Source of the DNA: Flavobacterium sp.
GTDB taxonomy: Bacteria; Bacteroidota; Bacteroidia; Flavobacteriales; Flavobacteriaceae
Direction of reading: 5' to 3'
Assembly: GCA_014379405.1 (NCBI GenBank)
Contig: JACMLU010000017.1
Coordinates: 1 to 41,181, forward strand
Length of the DNA: 41,181 nt
A program made the translations under genes and the position numbers. The notes beneath the pieces are model-generated. The model saw only the letters and a program-made list of their open reading frames with translations. It did not search any database and was not told where the DNA came from. Shown here piece by piece: positions 9,329-17,832 of this stretch; position 1 is the stretch's first letter, and every line of letters starts with the position of its first letter.

Positions 9329-10215
9329 GCACCTTTAATCATTCTATCATTCCCATAAATATCTTTACGCAATTCAACGTTTTTGAAATTCATTTTTTCG
9401 AGTAATTCCATCATTTCCTTCCCTAAATATTGATTGATTTCGAAAAACAATTGTCCGTTTGGAGACAAGTTTTTCTGGGCTAATTCGGCAATTTTTCTAT
9501 AAAAAATCAAGGCATCTTTATCATCTACAAATAAAGCTAAATGAGGTTCATTGTCTAAAACATTTTTCTTGATTTCTAGTTTTTCCAATTCCCGAACATA
9601 CGGTGGATTTGAGACTATAATATCAAATTGCTGCTCTAACCCTACTACTGCGCTCAGGGTGGTAACTTCAAGAATATTTTTTTCAATAAAAGTGACCCCA
9701 ACTTCATTGCTATTGGCATTTTTTTTGGCAGTTGCCAATGCCTTTTCGGAAACATCAATCGCAAAAACTTGGGAATTTGGTATATTTTTCGCCAAAGAAA
9801 TGGCAATGCAACCACTGCCCGTTCCAATGTCCAGAATTTTAATCTTCGGACTTCCATCTCCCAACTTCTGACTTCTGACTTCTGACTTCTGACTTTGAAT
9901 AATCCATTCGACCAATTCCTCCGTTTCCGGTCTTGGAATCAGTACATTTTCATTGACTTTAAATTCCAAACCATAAAAACTGGTTTTCCCAAGCAAATAC
10001 TGGACTGGAATTTCTTTTTTCAGTTGTTCCAAAATCGAATTCCAAAGCTGGATTTCTTCATCAGAAAAAGTCAAATCAGGATTTAATGCCAAATCAATTC
10101 TCTTCAATTGTTTTTTCTCTTCCAAAATCAAATAGAAAAAACTTTCCGCTTCACCAGCATCGTAAATCGTTGAAAGTTCTTGAATGAAATTGGTTCTGTA
10201 TTCTTTTATTTTCAT
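9322..10215 (-). CDS. prmC: Release factor glutamine N5-methyltransferase
   Basis: PrmC/HemK methylates the Gln of the GGQ motif in peptide-chain release factors, using S-adenosylmethionine. The 297-aa sequence has the N-terminal helical domain (residues 1 to about 85), the RPETEELVEW segment (95-104), the SAM-binding loop ILDIGTGSGCIAISL (from 127) and the catalytic SNPPYV motif. Residues about 108-125 (QSQKSEVRSQKLGDGSPK) are encoded by a 7-base tandem repeat and look like an insertion in the linker between the N-terminal and methyltransferase domains. The stop codon is also inside a heptad array. Both key motifs are intact, so the enzyme should be functional. Confidence 0.95.
   Translation of the reverse strand: MKIKEYRTNFIQELSTIYDAGEAESFFYLILEEKKQLKRIDLALNPDLTFSDEEIQLWNSILEQLKKEIPVQYLLGKTSFYGLEFKVNENVLIPRPETEELVEWIIQSQKSEVRSQKLGDGSPKIKILDIGTGSGCIAISLAKNIPNSQVFAIDVSEKALATAKKNANSNEVGVTFIEKNILEVTTLSAVVGLEQQFDIIVSNPPYVRELEKLEIKKNVLDNEPHLALFVDDKDALIFYRKIAELAQKNLSPNGQLFFEINQYLGKEMMELLEKMNFKNVELRKDIYGNDRMIKGAI
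9840..9895 (-). repeat. Heptad array inside prmC
   Basis: On the minus strand eight consecutive 7-mers are read: AAGTCAG four times, then AAGTTGG, GAGATGG, AAGTCCG and AAGATTA. Because seven is not a multiple of three, the repeat is translated in three frames, giving an Ser/Gln/Lys-rich linker. The unit GAGATGG also occurs in the array upstream of hisS. Confidence 0.8.
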
Positions 10216-10248
10216 TTTATTAGGTTATCGATTCTATGAATTAATACG

Positions 10249-10283
10249 TTCATTCATAACTCATAATTCAAAATTCATAACTC
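10249..10283 (-). repeat. Heptad array covering a GNAT stop codon
   Basis: Minus-strand 7-mers GAGTTAT, GAATTTT, GAATTAT, GAGTTAT and GAATGAA. The last two sense codons and the TGA stop of the upstream acetyltransferase gene are made of the first two units. Confidence 0.7.
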
Positions 10284-10760
10284 TTTCAACATCCACACCG
10301 GACAAGAAACGTGCCCCGTATTTCCCATGGGTGAACATATATAATCAAAGCCCACTTTTTTGTATAGTTTCTGGGCGTCGTGCATAAAAGGCATTGTTTC
10401 GAGATAACATTTCTCAAACCCAAAATCCGTTGCTGCTTGCAAACATTTCTCCATCATTTGGCTACCAATTCCCAGACCTCGGGCTTCTGGCAGGAAATAC
10501 ATTTTTTGCAATTCACAAATAGTTTCAGCTTCGTTTTCCAAAGGTGCCATTCCTGCTCCACCAATGATTCTACCGTTATTTTCGACCACAAAATAAACTG
10601 ATTTGGGTTTATTGTATTCCTCAAACATCAAATCCAGATACGCATCGGCATAAGCAGTTCCCACTTTCGGGATATTCAATTCGTCAAAAACAGCTCGTAT
10701 TAATCCAGCAACTGCCTGATTGTCTTTCTTTTCAATTTTTCGGATAATCCAATTTTTCAT
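10275..10760 (-). CDS. GNAT family N-acetyltransferase
   Basis: A 161-aa single-domain GNAT protein. The acetyl-CoA pyrophosphate-binding motif A is clear in the segment LPEARGLGIGSQMMEKCL, preceded by the strand-turn CELQKMYF and followed by YLETMPFMHDAQKLYKKVGF, the usual C-terminal half. It transfers an acetyl group from acetyl-CoA to an unknown amine, probably a small molecule. The gene is downstream of nothing on its strand and divergent from ribD, with a 14-bp perfect palindrome between them. The final codons and stop lie in a heptad repeat, so the C-terminal end may have been trimmed or reset by the repeat. Confidence 0.9.
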   Translation of the reverse strand: MKNWIIRKIEKKDNQAVAGLIRAVFDELNIPKVGTAYADAYLDLMFEEYNKPKSVYFVVENNGRIIGGAGMAPLENEAETICELQKMYFLPEARGLGIGSQMMEKCLQAATDFGFEKCYLETMPFMHDAQKLYKKVGFDYICSPMGNTGHVSCPVWMLKEL

Positions 10761-10805
10761 TTTTCTGAAATACTGATTTTAAGACACAAAAATAGTTATT
10801 GTTTA

Positions 10806-10819
10806 TTGGATTAATCCAA
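10806..10819. promoter_or_regulatory. 14-bp perfect palindrome between divergent genes
   Basis: TTGGATTAATCCAA is self-complementary and lies between the GNAT gene and ribD, 35 bases before the ribD -7 box. It could be an operator, but nothing else supports a specific regulator. Confidence 0.3.
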
Positions 10820-10853
10820 AGATTCAAAACTAAATCCTAAACTCAAAAATTAC

Positions 10854-10861
10854 TACTTTTG
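10854..10861 (+). promoter_or_regulatory. -7 promoter box of the ribD operon (TACTTTTG)
   Basis: A perfect TAnnTTTG box. Transcription would start near 10868, so the GTG at 10867 is at or before the transcript start. This favours the second GTG (10879) or a near-leaderless message. Confidence 0.45.
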
Positions 10862-10866
10862 TAACT

Positions 10867-11916
10867 GTGAAAAACAACGTGAAATACATACGTCGCTGCA
10901 TAGAATTGGCCAAAAATGGTTTGGGAACAACTTATCCCAACCCAATGGTGGGAAGTGTTATTGTTTGTGACGGAAAAATCATTGGTGAAGGCTGGCACAA
11001 AAAATCGGGAGAACCACACGCCGAAGTGAATGCCGTGAATGCCGTAAAAGACAAATCGCTGTTAAAAAAATCGACCATTTATGTGAGTCTTGAACCTTGC
11101 AGTCATTTCGGAAAAACGCCGCCTTGTTGTGATTTGATTATAGAAAACAAGATTCCAAATGTAGTCATCGGAACTGTTGACCCCAATATAAAAGTAGCTG
11201 GAAACGGTATCAAAAAATTATTAGAAGCTGGTGCCAATGTCACTGTCGGCATTCTCGAAACGGAATGCTACGAGCTAAACAAACGCTTTTTTACCTTCCA
11301 CGAAAAGAAAAGACCTTATATCATCTTGAAATGGGCAGAAAGCCAAGATGGTTTTATTTCTCCTTCAAAAAATAGTAGAAACGAACAAAAACCGGTTTGG
11401 ATAACCAATGAATTTTCGCGACAATTGGTTCACAAATGGCGAAGCGAAGAACAAGCTATTTTAGCAGGAACCCAGACTATTATTGACGACAACCCGAAAC
11501 TGGACACAAGAGATTGGACTGGAAATAATCCGGTTAGAATTGTTTTGGATCAAAATAATAGGATTCCAGAAAACAGTCATATCTTTAACAATCAAGCCAA
11601 AACAATTGTTTTAACAAATTCTTCAAATACAATTAACAAAGAAAATAGTAACTTTGGAGTAATTGATTTTGAACAAAATATTGCGCAACAAATAATTAGC
11701 ACCTTATATCAACAACAAATTCAGTCGGTAATTATTGAAGGTGGTCGACAAACCTTGCAGACTTTTATTGACGAAAAAATTTGGGACGAAGTACGGATAT
11801 TCATTGGAAGCAACACTTTTGAAAATGGAACTAAAGCACCCGTAATAGCTTTAAAAAACAGCACCAAACAGACTATTGAAAACGACGTACTTATAATATC
11901 TAGAAACTATGATTAA
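10867..11916 (+). CDS. ribD: Bifunctional riboflavin deaminase/reductase
   Basis: RibD carries out two consecutive riboflavin steps: deamination of the diaminopyrimidine, then NADPH-dependent reduction of the ribosyl chain. The 349-aa protein shows the zinc deaminase motif His51-Ala-Glu53 with Cys78 and Cys87 (PCSHFGKTPPC). From about residue 145 it has the RibD C-terminal reductase domain (ILKWAESQDGFIS, ending in the segment VIIEGGRQTLQTF). The annotated start is GTG at 10867; a second GTG at 10879 gives MKYIRRCIELAKNGLG and fits the promoter better. It leads a three-gene operon: the next gene overlaps its end by 8 bases. No FMN riboswitch fits the short upstream region. Confidence 0.95.
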   Translation: MKNNVKYIRRCIELAKNGLGTTYPNPMVGSVIVCDGKIIGEGWHKKSGEPHAEVNAVNAVKDKSLLKKSTIYVSLEPCSHFGKTPPCCDLIIENKIPNVVIGTVDPNIKVAGNGIKKLLEAGANVTVGILETECYELNKRFFTFHEKKRPYIILKWAESQDGFISPSKNSRNEQKPVWITNEFSRQLVHKWRSEEQAILAGTQTIIDDNPKLDTRDWTGNNPVRIVLDQNNRIPENSHIFNNQAKTIVLTNSSNTINKENSNFGVIDFEQNIAQQIISTLYQQQIQSVIIEGGRQTLQTFIDEKIWDEVRIFIGSNTFENGTKAPVIALKNSTKQTIENDVLIISRNYD

Positions 11917-12517
11917 TACCATCATTTTTGATTTTGGAGACATCTTTATCAATTTAGATAAACAAGCTACTATTGACGCCCTGAAAAAATTAGGTTTAAA
12001 AGAATGGAATGAGGATTTAGACCAATTGAACATACAATTTGAAAAAGGAAAAATAACGAGAGAAGATTTTCTGTTGGGTATTCAAAAACAGATACCCAAT
12101 GCTTCCATCGACGAAATTTTGGCCGCTTGGAATGCCGTTCTTTTGGATTTCCCTTTGCATCGATTGGAATTTCTGCAAAAACTTTCGAAAAAATACCGCC
12201 TGTTTTTATTGAGCAACACCGATTCCATTCATATAGGTACTTTCGAAAAAGAAAACGGAACTTCCTTTTACAGCGATTTTTACCAATGTTTTGAAAAAGT
12301 TTATTTTTCCTTTGAAATGGGAATGAGAAAACCCGAGGCCGAAATTTTTAATTTTCTAATAAGCCAACACGATTTGTCCACAAAAAACACTTTATTCGTT
12401 GACGACAAAAAAGAAAATACCGATGGCGCACTATCGCTGGGTCTTCACGTGTGGAATTTACAAGTAGGCCAAGAAGATGTTGTGGATTTATTTACAAAAA
12501 TAGATTTACCACTTTGA
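11909..12517 (+). CDS. HAD-superfamily phosphatase overlapping ribD
   Basis: This 202-aa haloacid-dehalogenase (HAD-IA) hydrolase has all four motifs. Motif I is FDFGD (nucleophile Asp8), motif II is LLSNTD, motif III is the Lys in GMRKPEAEIF, and motif IV is FVDDKKEN. A helical cap lies between motifs I and II, as in YihX/YigB-type sugar- or nucleotide-phosphate phosphatases. The start ATG lies within the end of ribD (8-base overlap), which implies coupled translation. The RibD product must lose a phosphate before lumazine synthase can use it, and in studied bacteria HAD enzymes do this. The genomic position makes this protein a good candidate for that step, but this is inference. Confidence 0.88.
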   Translation: MINTIIFDFGDIFINLDKQATIDALKKLGLKEWNEDLDQLNIQFEKGKITREDFLLGIQKQIPNASIDEILAAWNAVLLDFPLHRLEFLQKLSKKYRLFLLSNTDSIHIGTFEKENGTSFYSDFYQCFEKVYFSFEMGMRKPEAEIFNFLISQHDLSTKNTLFVDDKKENTDGALSLGLHVWNLQVGQEDVVDLFTKIDLPL

Positions 12518-12520
12518 TAA

Positions 12521-13126
12521 ATGTTGAAAGACACTTATAAAACCATAGCTTTCCCTTCATCGGAGATTTTATTTAAAGAAAAAAGCAGCAAATTCTATGG
12601 TTATGCATTTCCCATTGAGTCTGAAGAGGAAGTGAAACCCATTATTGAAAGTTTACGAAAAGAACACCCACATGCCGTTCATTATTGTTATGCGTATCAA
12701 ATTGGCGTAGAAAAAACAGTTTACAGGGCAAACGATGACGGCGAACCAAGTAACAGTGCTGGCGCACCTATTTATGGTCAAATTCTATCTTTTGGCGTTA
12801 CAAATATCTTAATTGTAGTAGTCCGGATTTTTGGTGGCACAAAACTTGGAGTTGGCGGATTAATTACAGCTTATAAAACCGCCGCACAAATGACACTCGA
12901 ATCATCTGAAATCATCGAAAAAACAATTGACATTCATTATTTAATTTCATTCGATTACAAGAATATCAACAAAGTGATGCGCGTGGTCAAGGAAAAAAAT
13001 ATTGAAATCGTGGACCAGAAAATGGAAATGAGTTGCGAAATAGAAATTGTAACCCGTAAAAAAAACGCAGAAATGATATTCGACGTCTTCAATTCGATGT
13101 TTGAAATCGAAATAAAACCACTCTGA
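12521..13126 (+). CDS. YigZ/IMPACT family protein
   Basis: A 201-aa UPF0029/IMPACT-family protein. The N-terminal domain contains the family motif DDGEPSNSAGAPIYGQI and the segment VVRIFGGTKLGVGGLI, both strongly conserved in YigZ. The smaller C-terminal ferredoxin-like domain covers about residues 135-201. Bacterial YigZ proteins are cytoplasmic and poorly understood; eukaryotic IMPACT regulates Gcn2. The gene begins 3 bases after the HAD gene and is the last of the ribD operon. Any link with riboflavin is only positional. Confidence 0.92.
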   Translation: MLKDTYKTIAFPSSEILFKEKSSKFYGYAFPIESEEEVKPIIESLRKEHPHAVHYCYAYQIGVEKTVYRANDDGEPSNSAGAPIYGQILSFGVTNILIVVVRIFGGTKLGVGGLITAYKTAAQMTLESSEIIEKTIDIHYLISFDYKNINKVMRVVKEKNIEIVDQKMEMSCEIEIVTRKKNAEMIFDVFNSMFEIEIKPL

Positions 13127-13180
13127 TAAAATCTCAAAAAAAACTGCAATTTTTCAATATTTCGCAAAGAAAAGTTACCT

Positions 13181-13585
13181 CTATTCCATTCTATTCAAAA
13201 GCTCAAAAATATATAGAGGTGGAGCCATCGGTCTTCCGGTTTTCATATCTACAAAAACCAAAACAGAATTACCAGTTGTTAATAACTCTGCTTGCTCGTT
13301 GTAGAGTTCGTAGTCGAATTCAATCTTGACAGACGTCTGCTTTTTAAGGATGGTTTTTAAAGTTAAAACTTCATCATATCGAGCGGGTTTCTTGTAATTC
13401 ATAGTCAAGGAAACCACAGGAAGCATTATTCCATTTTCTTCCATCCATTTATACGAAACCCCTTTGTTTCTTAACCATTCGACCCTTCCTACTTCAAAAT
13501 ATTGAGCATAATTTCCGTGATAAACAACCCTCATTTGGTCTGTTTCTGAATAGCGAACACGAATTTGGATTTGGTGATAATTCAT
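13181..13585 (-). CDS. Hot-dog acyl-CoA thioesterase (YbgC/FadM-like)
   Basis: A 134-aa hot-dog fold thioesterase. The segment VRYSETDQMRVVYHGNYAQ carries the catalytic Asp and the YHGNY motif of the 4-hydroxybenzoyl-CoA thioesterase/YbgC family, followed by YFEVGRVEWLR. I chose the ATG at 13585 (MNYHQIQIRVRY); a longer TTG-start version from 13618 adds 11 unlikely residues. It probably hydrolyses acyl-CoA in the cytoplasm. In my memory of sequenced flavobacteria a thioesterase often lies directly next to dnaA, which matches the order here. Confidence 0.9.
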   Translation of the reverse strand: MNYHQIQIRVRYSETDQMRVVYHGNYAQYFEVGRVEWLRNKGVSYKWMEENGIMLPVVSLTMNYKKPARYDEVLTLKTILKKQTSVKIEFDYELYNEQAELLTTGNSVLVFVDMKTGRPMAPPLYIFELLNRME

Positions 13586-13665
13586 TATTAATATTTTAAA
13601 ATTTTGAGGCTCATACAATAATATTTTATAAAATTTACATACAAAATATTTTTTTTTAGCGAATT

Positions 13666-13674
13666 TTATTCACA
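13666..13674 (+). other. Candidate DnaA box upstream of dnaA
   Basis: TTATTCACA fits the DnaA-box consensus TTATNCACA exactly and lies in the AT-rich 175-base gap before dnaA. Only one good box is present, so this may be an autoregulatory site and not a replication origin. The overlapping CATATTTG (13673-13680) is one mismatch from the -7 box consensus. Confidence 0.4.
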
Positions 13675-13760
13675 TATTTGTTACCCCGAAAATGCTATAA
13701 AAATCTAACCATTTTTTATACCAAAATCAAGAACCAAATTAAAATAATTTAACCGAATAT

Positions 13761-15188
13761 ATGAATAAGACTGCACAATCAGTATGGGAAAACTGTCTGT
13801 CTTTTATAAAAGACAACATTCAAGATCAAGCCTACAAAACTTGGTTTGAACCAATCAAATCAGTTGAACTTACCGACAATGCATTATACATTCAAGTTCC
13901 TAGTAAATTCTTCTACGAATGGTTGGAAGAACATTACGTTAAATTATTAAAGGTTGCATTAACCAAAGAACTCGGTAAAAATGCAAAGTTACTGTATAAA
14001 ATCAAAATGGAAAACACTTATGGCAATAAACAACCGTTTACGGAACAATTGCCTAGTGCCAATCGTGCTCCTATGAAACCGCAAGATGTAGATGCACCTT
14101 ACAAAAACCTTAATCCAGAACTGAGAAATCCGTTTGTAATTCCTGGAATTCGAAATTTAAAAATCGAATCACAATTGAATCCAAACTACAGTTTCGACAA
14201 TTTTCTGGAAGGAGACTCCAACAGACTTGCTCGTTCTGCAGGTATGGCCGTGGCCAATAAACCTGGAGGAACTTCATTCAATCCACTATTAATTTTTGGC
14301 GGTGTTGGTTTAGGCAAAACACATTTAGCGCACGCTATCGGTGTTGAAATCAAAGATAAATATCCCGAAAAAACGGTTTTATACATATCCGCAGAAATTT
14401 TTACGCAACAATATATTGACTCTGTAAAGAAGAACAACAGGAATGATTTTATTCATTTCTATCAATTGATTGACGTCTTAATTATTGACGACGTTCAATT
14501 CTTGTCTGGAAAATCAGGAACTCAAGACGTATTTTTCCACATATTCAATTACTTGCACCAAAACGGCAAACAGGTAATCTTGACTTCGGACAAAGCACCT
14601 GTTGATATGCAAGATATAGAACAACGCTTGCTGTCTCGTTTCAAATGGGGATTGTCTGCAGAATTGCACCAACCTGATTATGAAACCAGAATTTCAATCT
14701 TGAAAAATATTTTATATCGTGATGGAGTGGAGATTCCTGAAGAAATTATAGAATATGTAGCCCGGAACATCAAATCTAACGTAAGAGAATTAGAAGGCGC
14801 CATCATTTCCTTGATAGCACAATCTTCTTTCAATAAAAAAGAAGTTACACTCGAATTGGCCAAAAGTGTTGTCGAGAAATTTGTAAAAAATGTAAAACGA
14901 GAAATCTCTATCGATTACATTCAAAAAATTGTTTCCGATTATTTTCAATTAGACATAGAAACACTTCAATCCAAAACTAGAAAAAGACATATTGTTCAAG
15001 CCCGTCAATTAGCAATGTTTTTCGCCAAGAAATTCACAAAAGCTTCTTTGGCTAACATCGGTTCACAAATTGGCGATCGCGATCACGCTACCGTATTACA
15101 TGCATGCAAAACCGTTGATAATTTAGTTGCCACCGACAAACAATTCAAAAAATTTGTCGAAGATATCAATAAGAAATTAACGTTATAA
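13761..15188 (+). CDS. dnaA: Chromosomal replication initiator protein DnaA
   Basis: DnaA binds DnaA boxes, opens the origin and loads the helicase. The 475-aa protein has domain I (residues 1 to about 80, SVWENCLSFI), a linker to about 145, then the AAA+ domain III with Walker A GGVGLGKTHLAHAIG and Walker B LIIDDVQFL. Domain IV ends with the DNA-binding signature IGDRDHATVLHA near the C-terminus. Length is typical. It is followed within 6 bases by the phosphatase gene, so the two are likely cotranscribed. Confidence 0.98.
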   Translation: MNKTAQSVWENCLSFIKDNIQDQAYKTWFEPIKSVELTDNALYIQVPSKFFYEWLEEHYVKLLKVALTKELGKNAKLLYKIKMENTYGNKQPFTEQLPSANRAPMKPQDVDAPYKNLNPELRNPFVIPGIRNLKIESQLNPNYSFDNFLEGDSNRLARSAGMAVANKPGGTSFNPLLIFGGVGLGKTHLAHAIGVEIKDKYPEKTVLYISAEIFTQQYIDSVKKNNRNDFIHFYQLIDVLIIDDVQFLSGKSGTQDVFFHIFNYLHQNGKQVILTSDKAPVDMQDIEQRLLSRFKWGLSAELHQPDYETRISILKNILYRDGVEIPEEIIEYVARNIKSNVRELEGAIISLIAQSSFNKKEVTLELAKSVVEKFVKNVKREISIDYIQKIVSDYFQLDIETLQSKTRKRHIVQARQLAMFFAKKFTKASLANIGSQIGDRDHATVLHACKTVDNLVATDKQFKKFVEDINKKLTL

Positions 15189-15194
15189 ACGCTT

Positions 15195-15662
15195 ATGCCC
15201 GTAAAGATTTTGATGGTTTGTCTAGGCAATATTTGTCGTTCTCCATTAGCCGAAGGAATATTGGCATCCAAACTTCCGAAAGATAAATTTAGAGTTGATT
15301 CTGCAGGAACCGGTTCGTGGCACGTAGGCCGAAAGCCTGACGATCGTTCGATTATTGCCGCAAAAAAAAACAAAATAGACATTTCAAGTCAAAAAGGAAG
15401 ACAATTCACAACAAATGATTTTGAGACTTTTGACTATATCTATGTTATGGATAATTCCAATTACAACGATGTTATCTCTCTTTCCAAAAATCCTGAACAT
15501 AGAAAAAAAGTTCAACTCATTTTGAACGAATTATTTCCAAATGAAAATGTAGATGTTCCAGATCCTTACTTTGGCTTGCCAAATGGATTTGACAATGTTT
15601 ATGAAATGCTCGATCAAGCTTGTGAATTAATTGCAAAAAAACTAATTGCGAAACACACTTGA
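15195..15662 (+). CDS. Low-molecular-weight protein tyrosine phosphatase
   Basis: A 155-aa cytoplasmic phosphatase. The P-loop CLGNICRS near the N-terminus (CX5R, nucleophile Cys) and the general-acid Asp in VPDPYFGL near residue 117 are both present, as in eukaryotic-like LMW-PTPs. It removes phosphate from tyrosine-phosphorylated proteins; in bacteria these are often linked to exopolysaccharide control, but no such genes are nearby. It starts 6 bases after dnaA, an order I recall in other flavobacteria. Confidence 0.94.
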   Translation: MPVKILMVCLGNICRSPLAEGILASKLPKDKFRVDSAGTGSWHVGRKPDDRSIIAAKKNKIDISSQKGRQFTTNDFETFDYIYVMDNSNYNDVISLSKNPEHRKKVQLILNELFPNENVDVPDPYFGLPNGFDNVYEMLDQACELIAKKLIAKHT

Positions 15663-15684
15663 TTACTTTATTTTAATCTTGAAA

Positions 15685-15692
15685 TAGGTTTG
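15685..15692 (+). promoter_or_regulatory. -7 promoter box (TAGGTTTG)
   Basis: A perfect TAnnTTTG box 41 bases before the RsmI-like gene start. A TTG lies 23 bases upstream, slightly farther than usual. Confidence 0.35.
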
Positions 15693-15733
15693 AATTCAAA
15701 GGCAATCAACCCCACTACTTAAAATAAAATAAA

Positions 15734-16459
15734 ATGAAACCAAATCTTTCTTTAGGAAAACTATATTTAATCCCAACTACTTTAGGAGAAGAAGGCGACC
15801 CAAATGATGTTTTACCACAAACTATAAAAAGAAGTATAGATTTCATTGAGGACTACATCGTAGAAAACGAAAAAACGGCTCGTAAATTCATAAAAAGCAT
15901 TCAACCACTTAAAGTTCAAGCTAGCTTAAGATTGAGCGCTTTGAACAAACATACCGAAGTTTCGGAACACTCCAAAATGCTACAACCTTGCTTAGAAGGC
16001 AAAAATATTGGACTAATGAGCGAAGCAGGTTGTCCTGGAGTAGCTGACCCTGGCGCCGTGATTGTAAAATTGGCTCACGAAAAAGGAATTCAAGTCGTTC
16101 CATTAGTTGGCCCATCATCTATTTTATTAGCTATAATGGCATCTGGAATGAACGGTCAGAGTTTTGCTTTTAATGGTTATATTCCTATCGACAAAGCAGA
16201 GAAAAAAACGGCTTTAAAAAACTTGGAAAAATTATCACAAGATAAAAATCAATCCCAAATTTTTATTGAAACACCATATAGAAACAATAAAATGCTCGAG
16301 GATATTATTCAAGCTTTGAATCCATCGACTTATATTTGCGTTGCTACCGACATCACTTTGCCTACAGAATTCATCAAGACAATGAGAGCCTCTGAATGGA
16401 AAAAAATACAAGTAGATATACATAATCGCCCAACTATTTTTATTATTCACAAAATGTAA
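15734..16459 (+). CDS. RsmI-like SAM-dependent methyltransferase
   Basis: A 241-aa tetrapyrrole-methylase-fold protein related to RsmI, the 16S rRNA C1402 2'-O-methyltransferase. Matching segments are LYLIPTTLGEEGDP (residues 10-23, RsmI normally reads LYVVATPIGN here), GLMSEAGCPGVADPGAVIV and VVPLVGPSSILLAIMASG. The first segment differs from true RsmI, so this belongs to the shorter RsmI-like branch common in Bacteroidota. Its substrate is uncertain, possibly rRNA or a small molecule. It ends convergently with the barrel gene; I see no terminator in the 62-base gap. Confidence 0.85.
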   Translation: MKPNLSLGKLYLIPTTLGEEGDPNDVLPQTIKRSIDFIEDYIVENEKTARKFIKSIQPLKVQASLRLSALNKHTEVSEHSKMLQPCLEGKNIGLMSEAGCPGVADPGAVIVKLAHEKGIQVVPLVGPSSILLAIMASGMNGQSFAFNGYIPIDKAEKKTALKNLEKLSQDKNQSQIFIETPYRNNKMLEDIIQALNPSTYICVATDITLPTEFIKTMRASEWKKIQVDIHNRPTIFIIHKM

Positions 16460-16521
16460 ACTAATAAAAGATTAATGTTTATTTTGAAAAAAAATATCAA
16501 AAATCAACTAACCAAATAACA

Positions 16522-17652
16522 CTAACGATTCCAACTGGTTCCAAAAACAATATAATAAGCCCATTCTTCAGGCCCTCGAGCAACATCAATTCCCATTCGC
16601 AATTTAAGTTTTCTTGCTATTAAATACCTTGCTCCCATCCCTCCAGAAGCTTTCCAGGAAGAATCTTGAAAATCACTTTGCTTTGAAAAAGCATTTGCAA
16701 CGCCTCCAAAAGCAACCAAACTATATCGGCTGGTAAAATCCCATCGCCACTCGGTTTCTGCCAATGCTACCACATCACCTTGATAACGCATTACGGGTAT
16801 TCCCCTCATATTGACATAAGGCAACATATAAAAAGGAGCATCTCCAAAAATCTGCTGATATTCGACCCTGAATCCGGAAGTAATCTTATTTGAAACAGGA
16901 ACATAAGCAAAAGCCGCCGAATTAATCAAAAAATAATTATAATCGCTACCAAAAAAACCTTCAGAAGCACCAATCAAACTATTAAACCAAAAACCTTTAT
17001 CGGGTGTAAAAACATTGTCCCGTTTATCATAATCAACCAGCAAACCCAATCGACTTATTATACTATTCACTTCTTTTGGAGTATTGAAATCAACATTTGT
17101 GTTTTTTAGCTCCGTATTCAGGAACAGGTAATCCAATCCTGCATACCAAGAACTTCGATTAATTTGTTTGACTAAATGAGCACTAAAAGGTATCGTTTTC
17201 ATATTAAATTCAAAAGAGCGCTCGCCTATATTTGGAAAATCCCTGTAAAAATCAAGATTAACATTTGCCAAGCCAGCAACCACACGGTAGTTTGCTCTCC
17301 ATTTTTTTATAGCTCCCATCGTAAAACCTCCTACAAGCCAAGTACCGTTGGCTGTATAACCGCCAGCTCCTCCATAAACATTAGGCTTTACGCGAGTTTT
17401 AACCAGTTTACCATCAATAGAATCTAGATAAGGAGTATTCGGTTGAATAAAAGCAGCAGCCACCAATCCTCCAATACCGCCAAGAGCAGGCTCAGTAATC
17501 ACTACTGGTATAGGTATAAATCCTTTAGCCGTAATCACCCAATCACTCAAATCCAATTTATGATCCAGAGAATCTTTAAAAGAAACATTCTGCTGCGCCT
17601 GTACTAAAAAAGTGCACAAGCTAAAACAAACAACGAAATAAAATGATTTCAT
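16522..17652 (-). CDS. BamA/TamA-like outer-membrane barrel protein
   Basis: A 376-aa protein with a signal peptide (MKSFYFVVCFSLCTFLVQAQ) and a sequence dominated by amphipathic beta strands. The C-terminal half resembles the D15/bacterial surface-antigen barrel: a KRDNVFTPDKGFWFN segment, a MRGIPVMRYQGD turn and a final aromatic strand (YIVFGTSWNR). There are no obvious POTRA repeats, so it is not BamA itself. It is probably an outer-membrane barrel of unknown function. An N-terminal Gly-rich stretch (EPALGGIGGLVAAAF) is unusual. It is monocistronic on the minus strand. Confidence 0.75.
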   Translation of the reverse strand: MKSFYFVVCFSLCTFLVQAQQNVSFKDSLDHKLDLSDWVITAKGFIPIPVVITEPALGGIGGLVAAAFIQPNTPYLDSIDGKLVKTRVKPNVYGGAGGYTANGTWLVGGFTMGAIKKWRANYRVVAGLANVNLDFYRDFPNIGERSFEFNMKTIPFSAHLVKQINRSSWYAGLDYLFLNTELKNTNVDFNTPKEVNSIISRLGLLVDYDKRDNVFTPDKGFWFNSLIGASEGFFGSDYNYFLINSAAFAYVPVSNKITSGFRVEYQQIFGDAPFYMLPYVNMRGIPVMRYQGDVVALAETEWRWDFTSRYSLVAFGGVANAFSKQSDFQDSSWKASGGMGARYLIARKLKLRMGIDVARGPEEWAYYIVFGTSWNR

Positions 17653-17832
17653 TTTTGATATTTTGATAGCAAGAATTTTAGCTGATACTTTTACTTGAAA
17701 TCATAACAATGAAACGACTTAATAACTTAAAGTACTGCTTCAAAAAGAATTACAGCCATTCATACTATAGTTAGTATCGATAAATTTACAGAAAAAAATG
17801 TTTTGAATTAAAATTTTGAGAGAATTCTTAAA

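Noticed and set aside
10184..10387. Plus-strand 67-aa ORF across the prmC-GNAT gap
   Set aside because: It overlaps the coding strands of two clear genes and the heptad array and has no recognisable protein features.
10761..10866. FMN riboswitch before ribD
   Set aside because: The gap is short and shows no conserved FMN-aptamer segments; a promoter box sits close to the start codon.
13619..13760. Full replication origin upstream of dnaA
   Set aside because: Only one good DnaA box and no clear cluster or unwinding repeats, so only the single box is listed.
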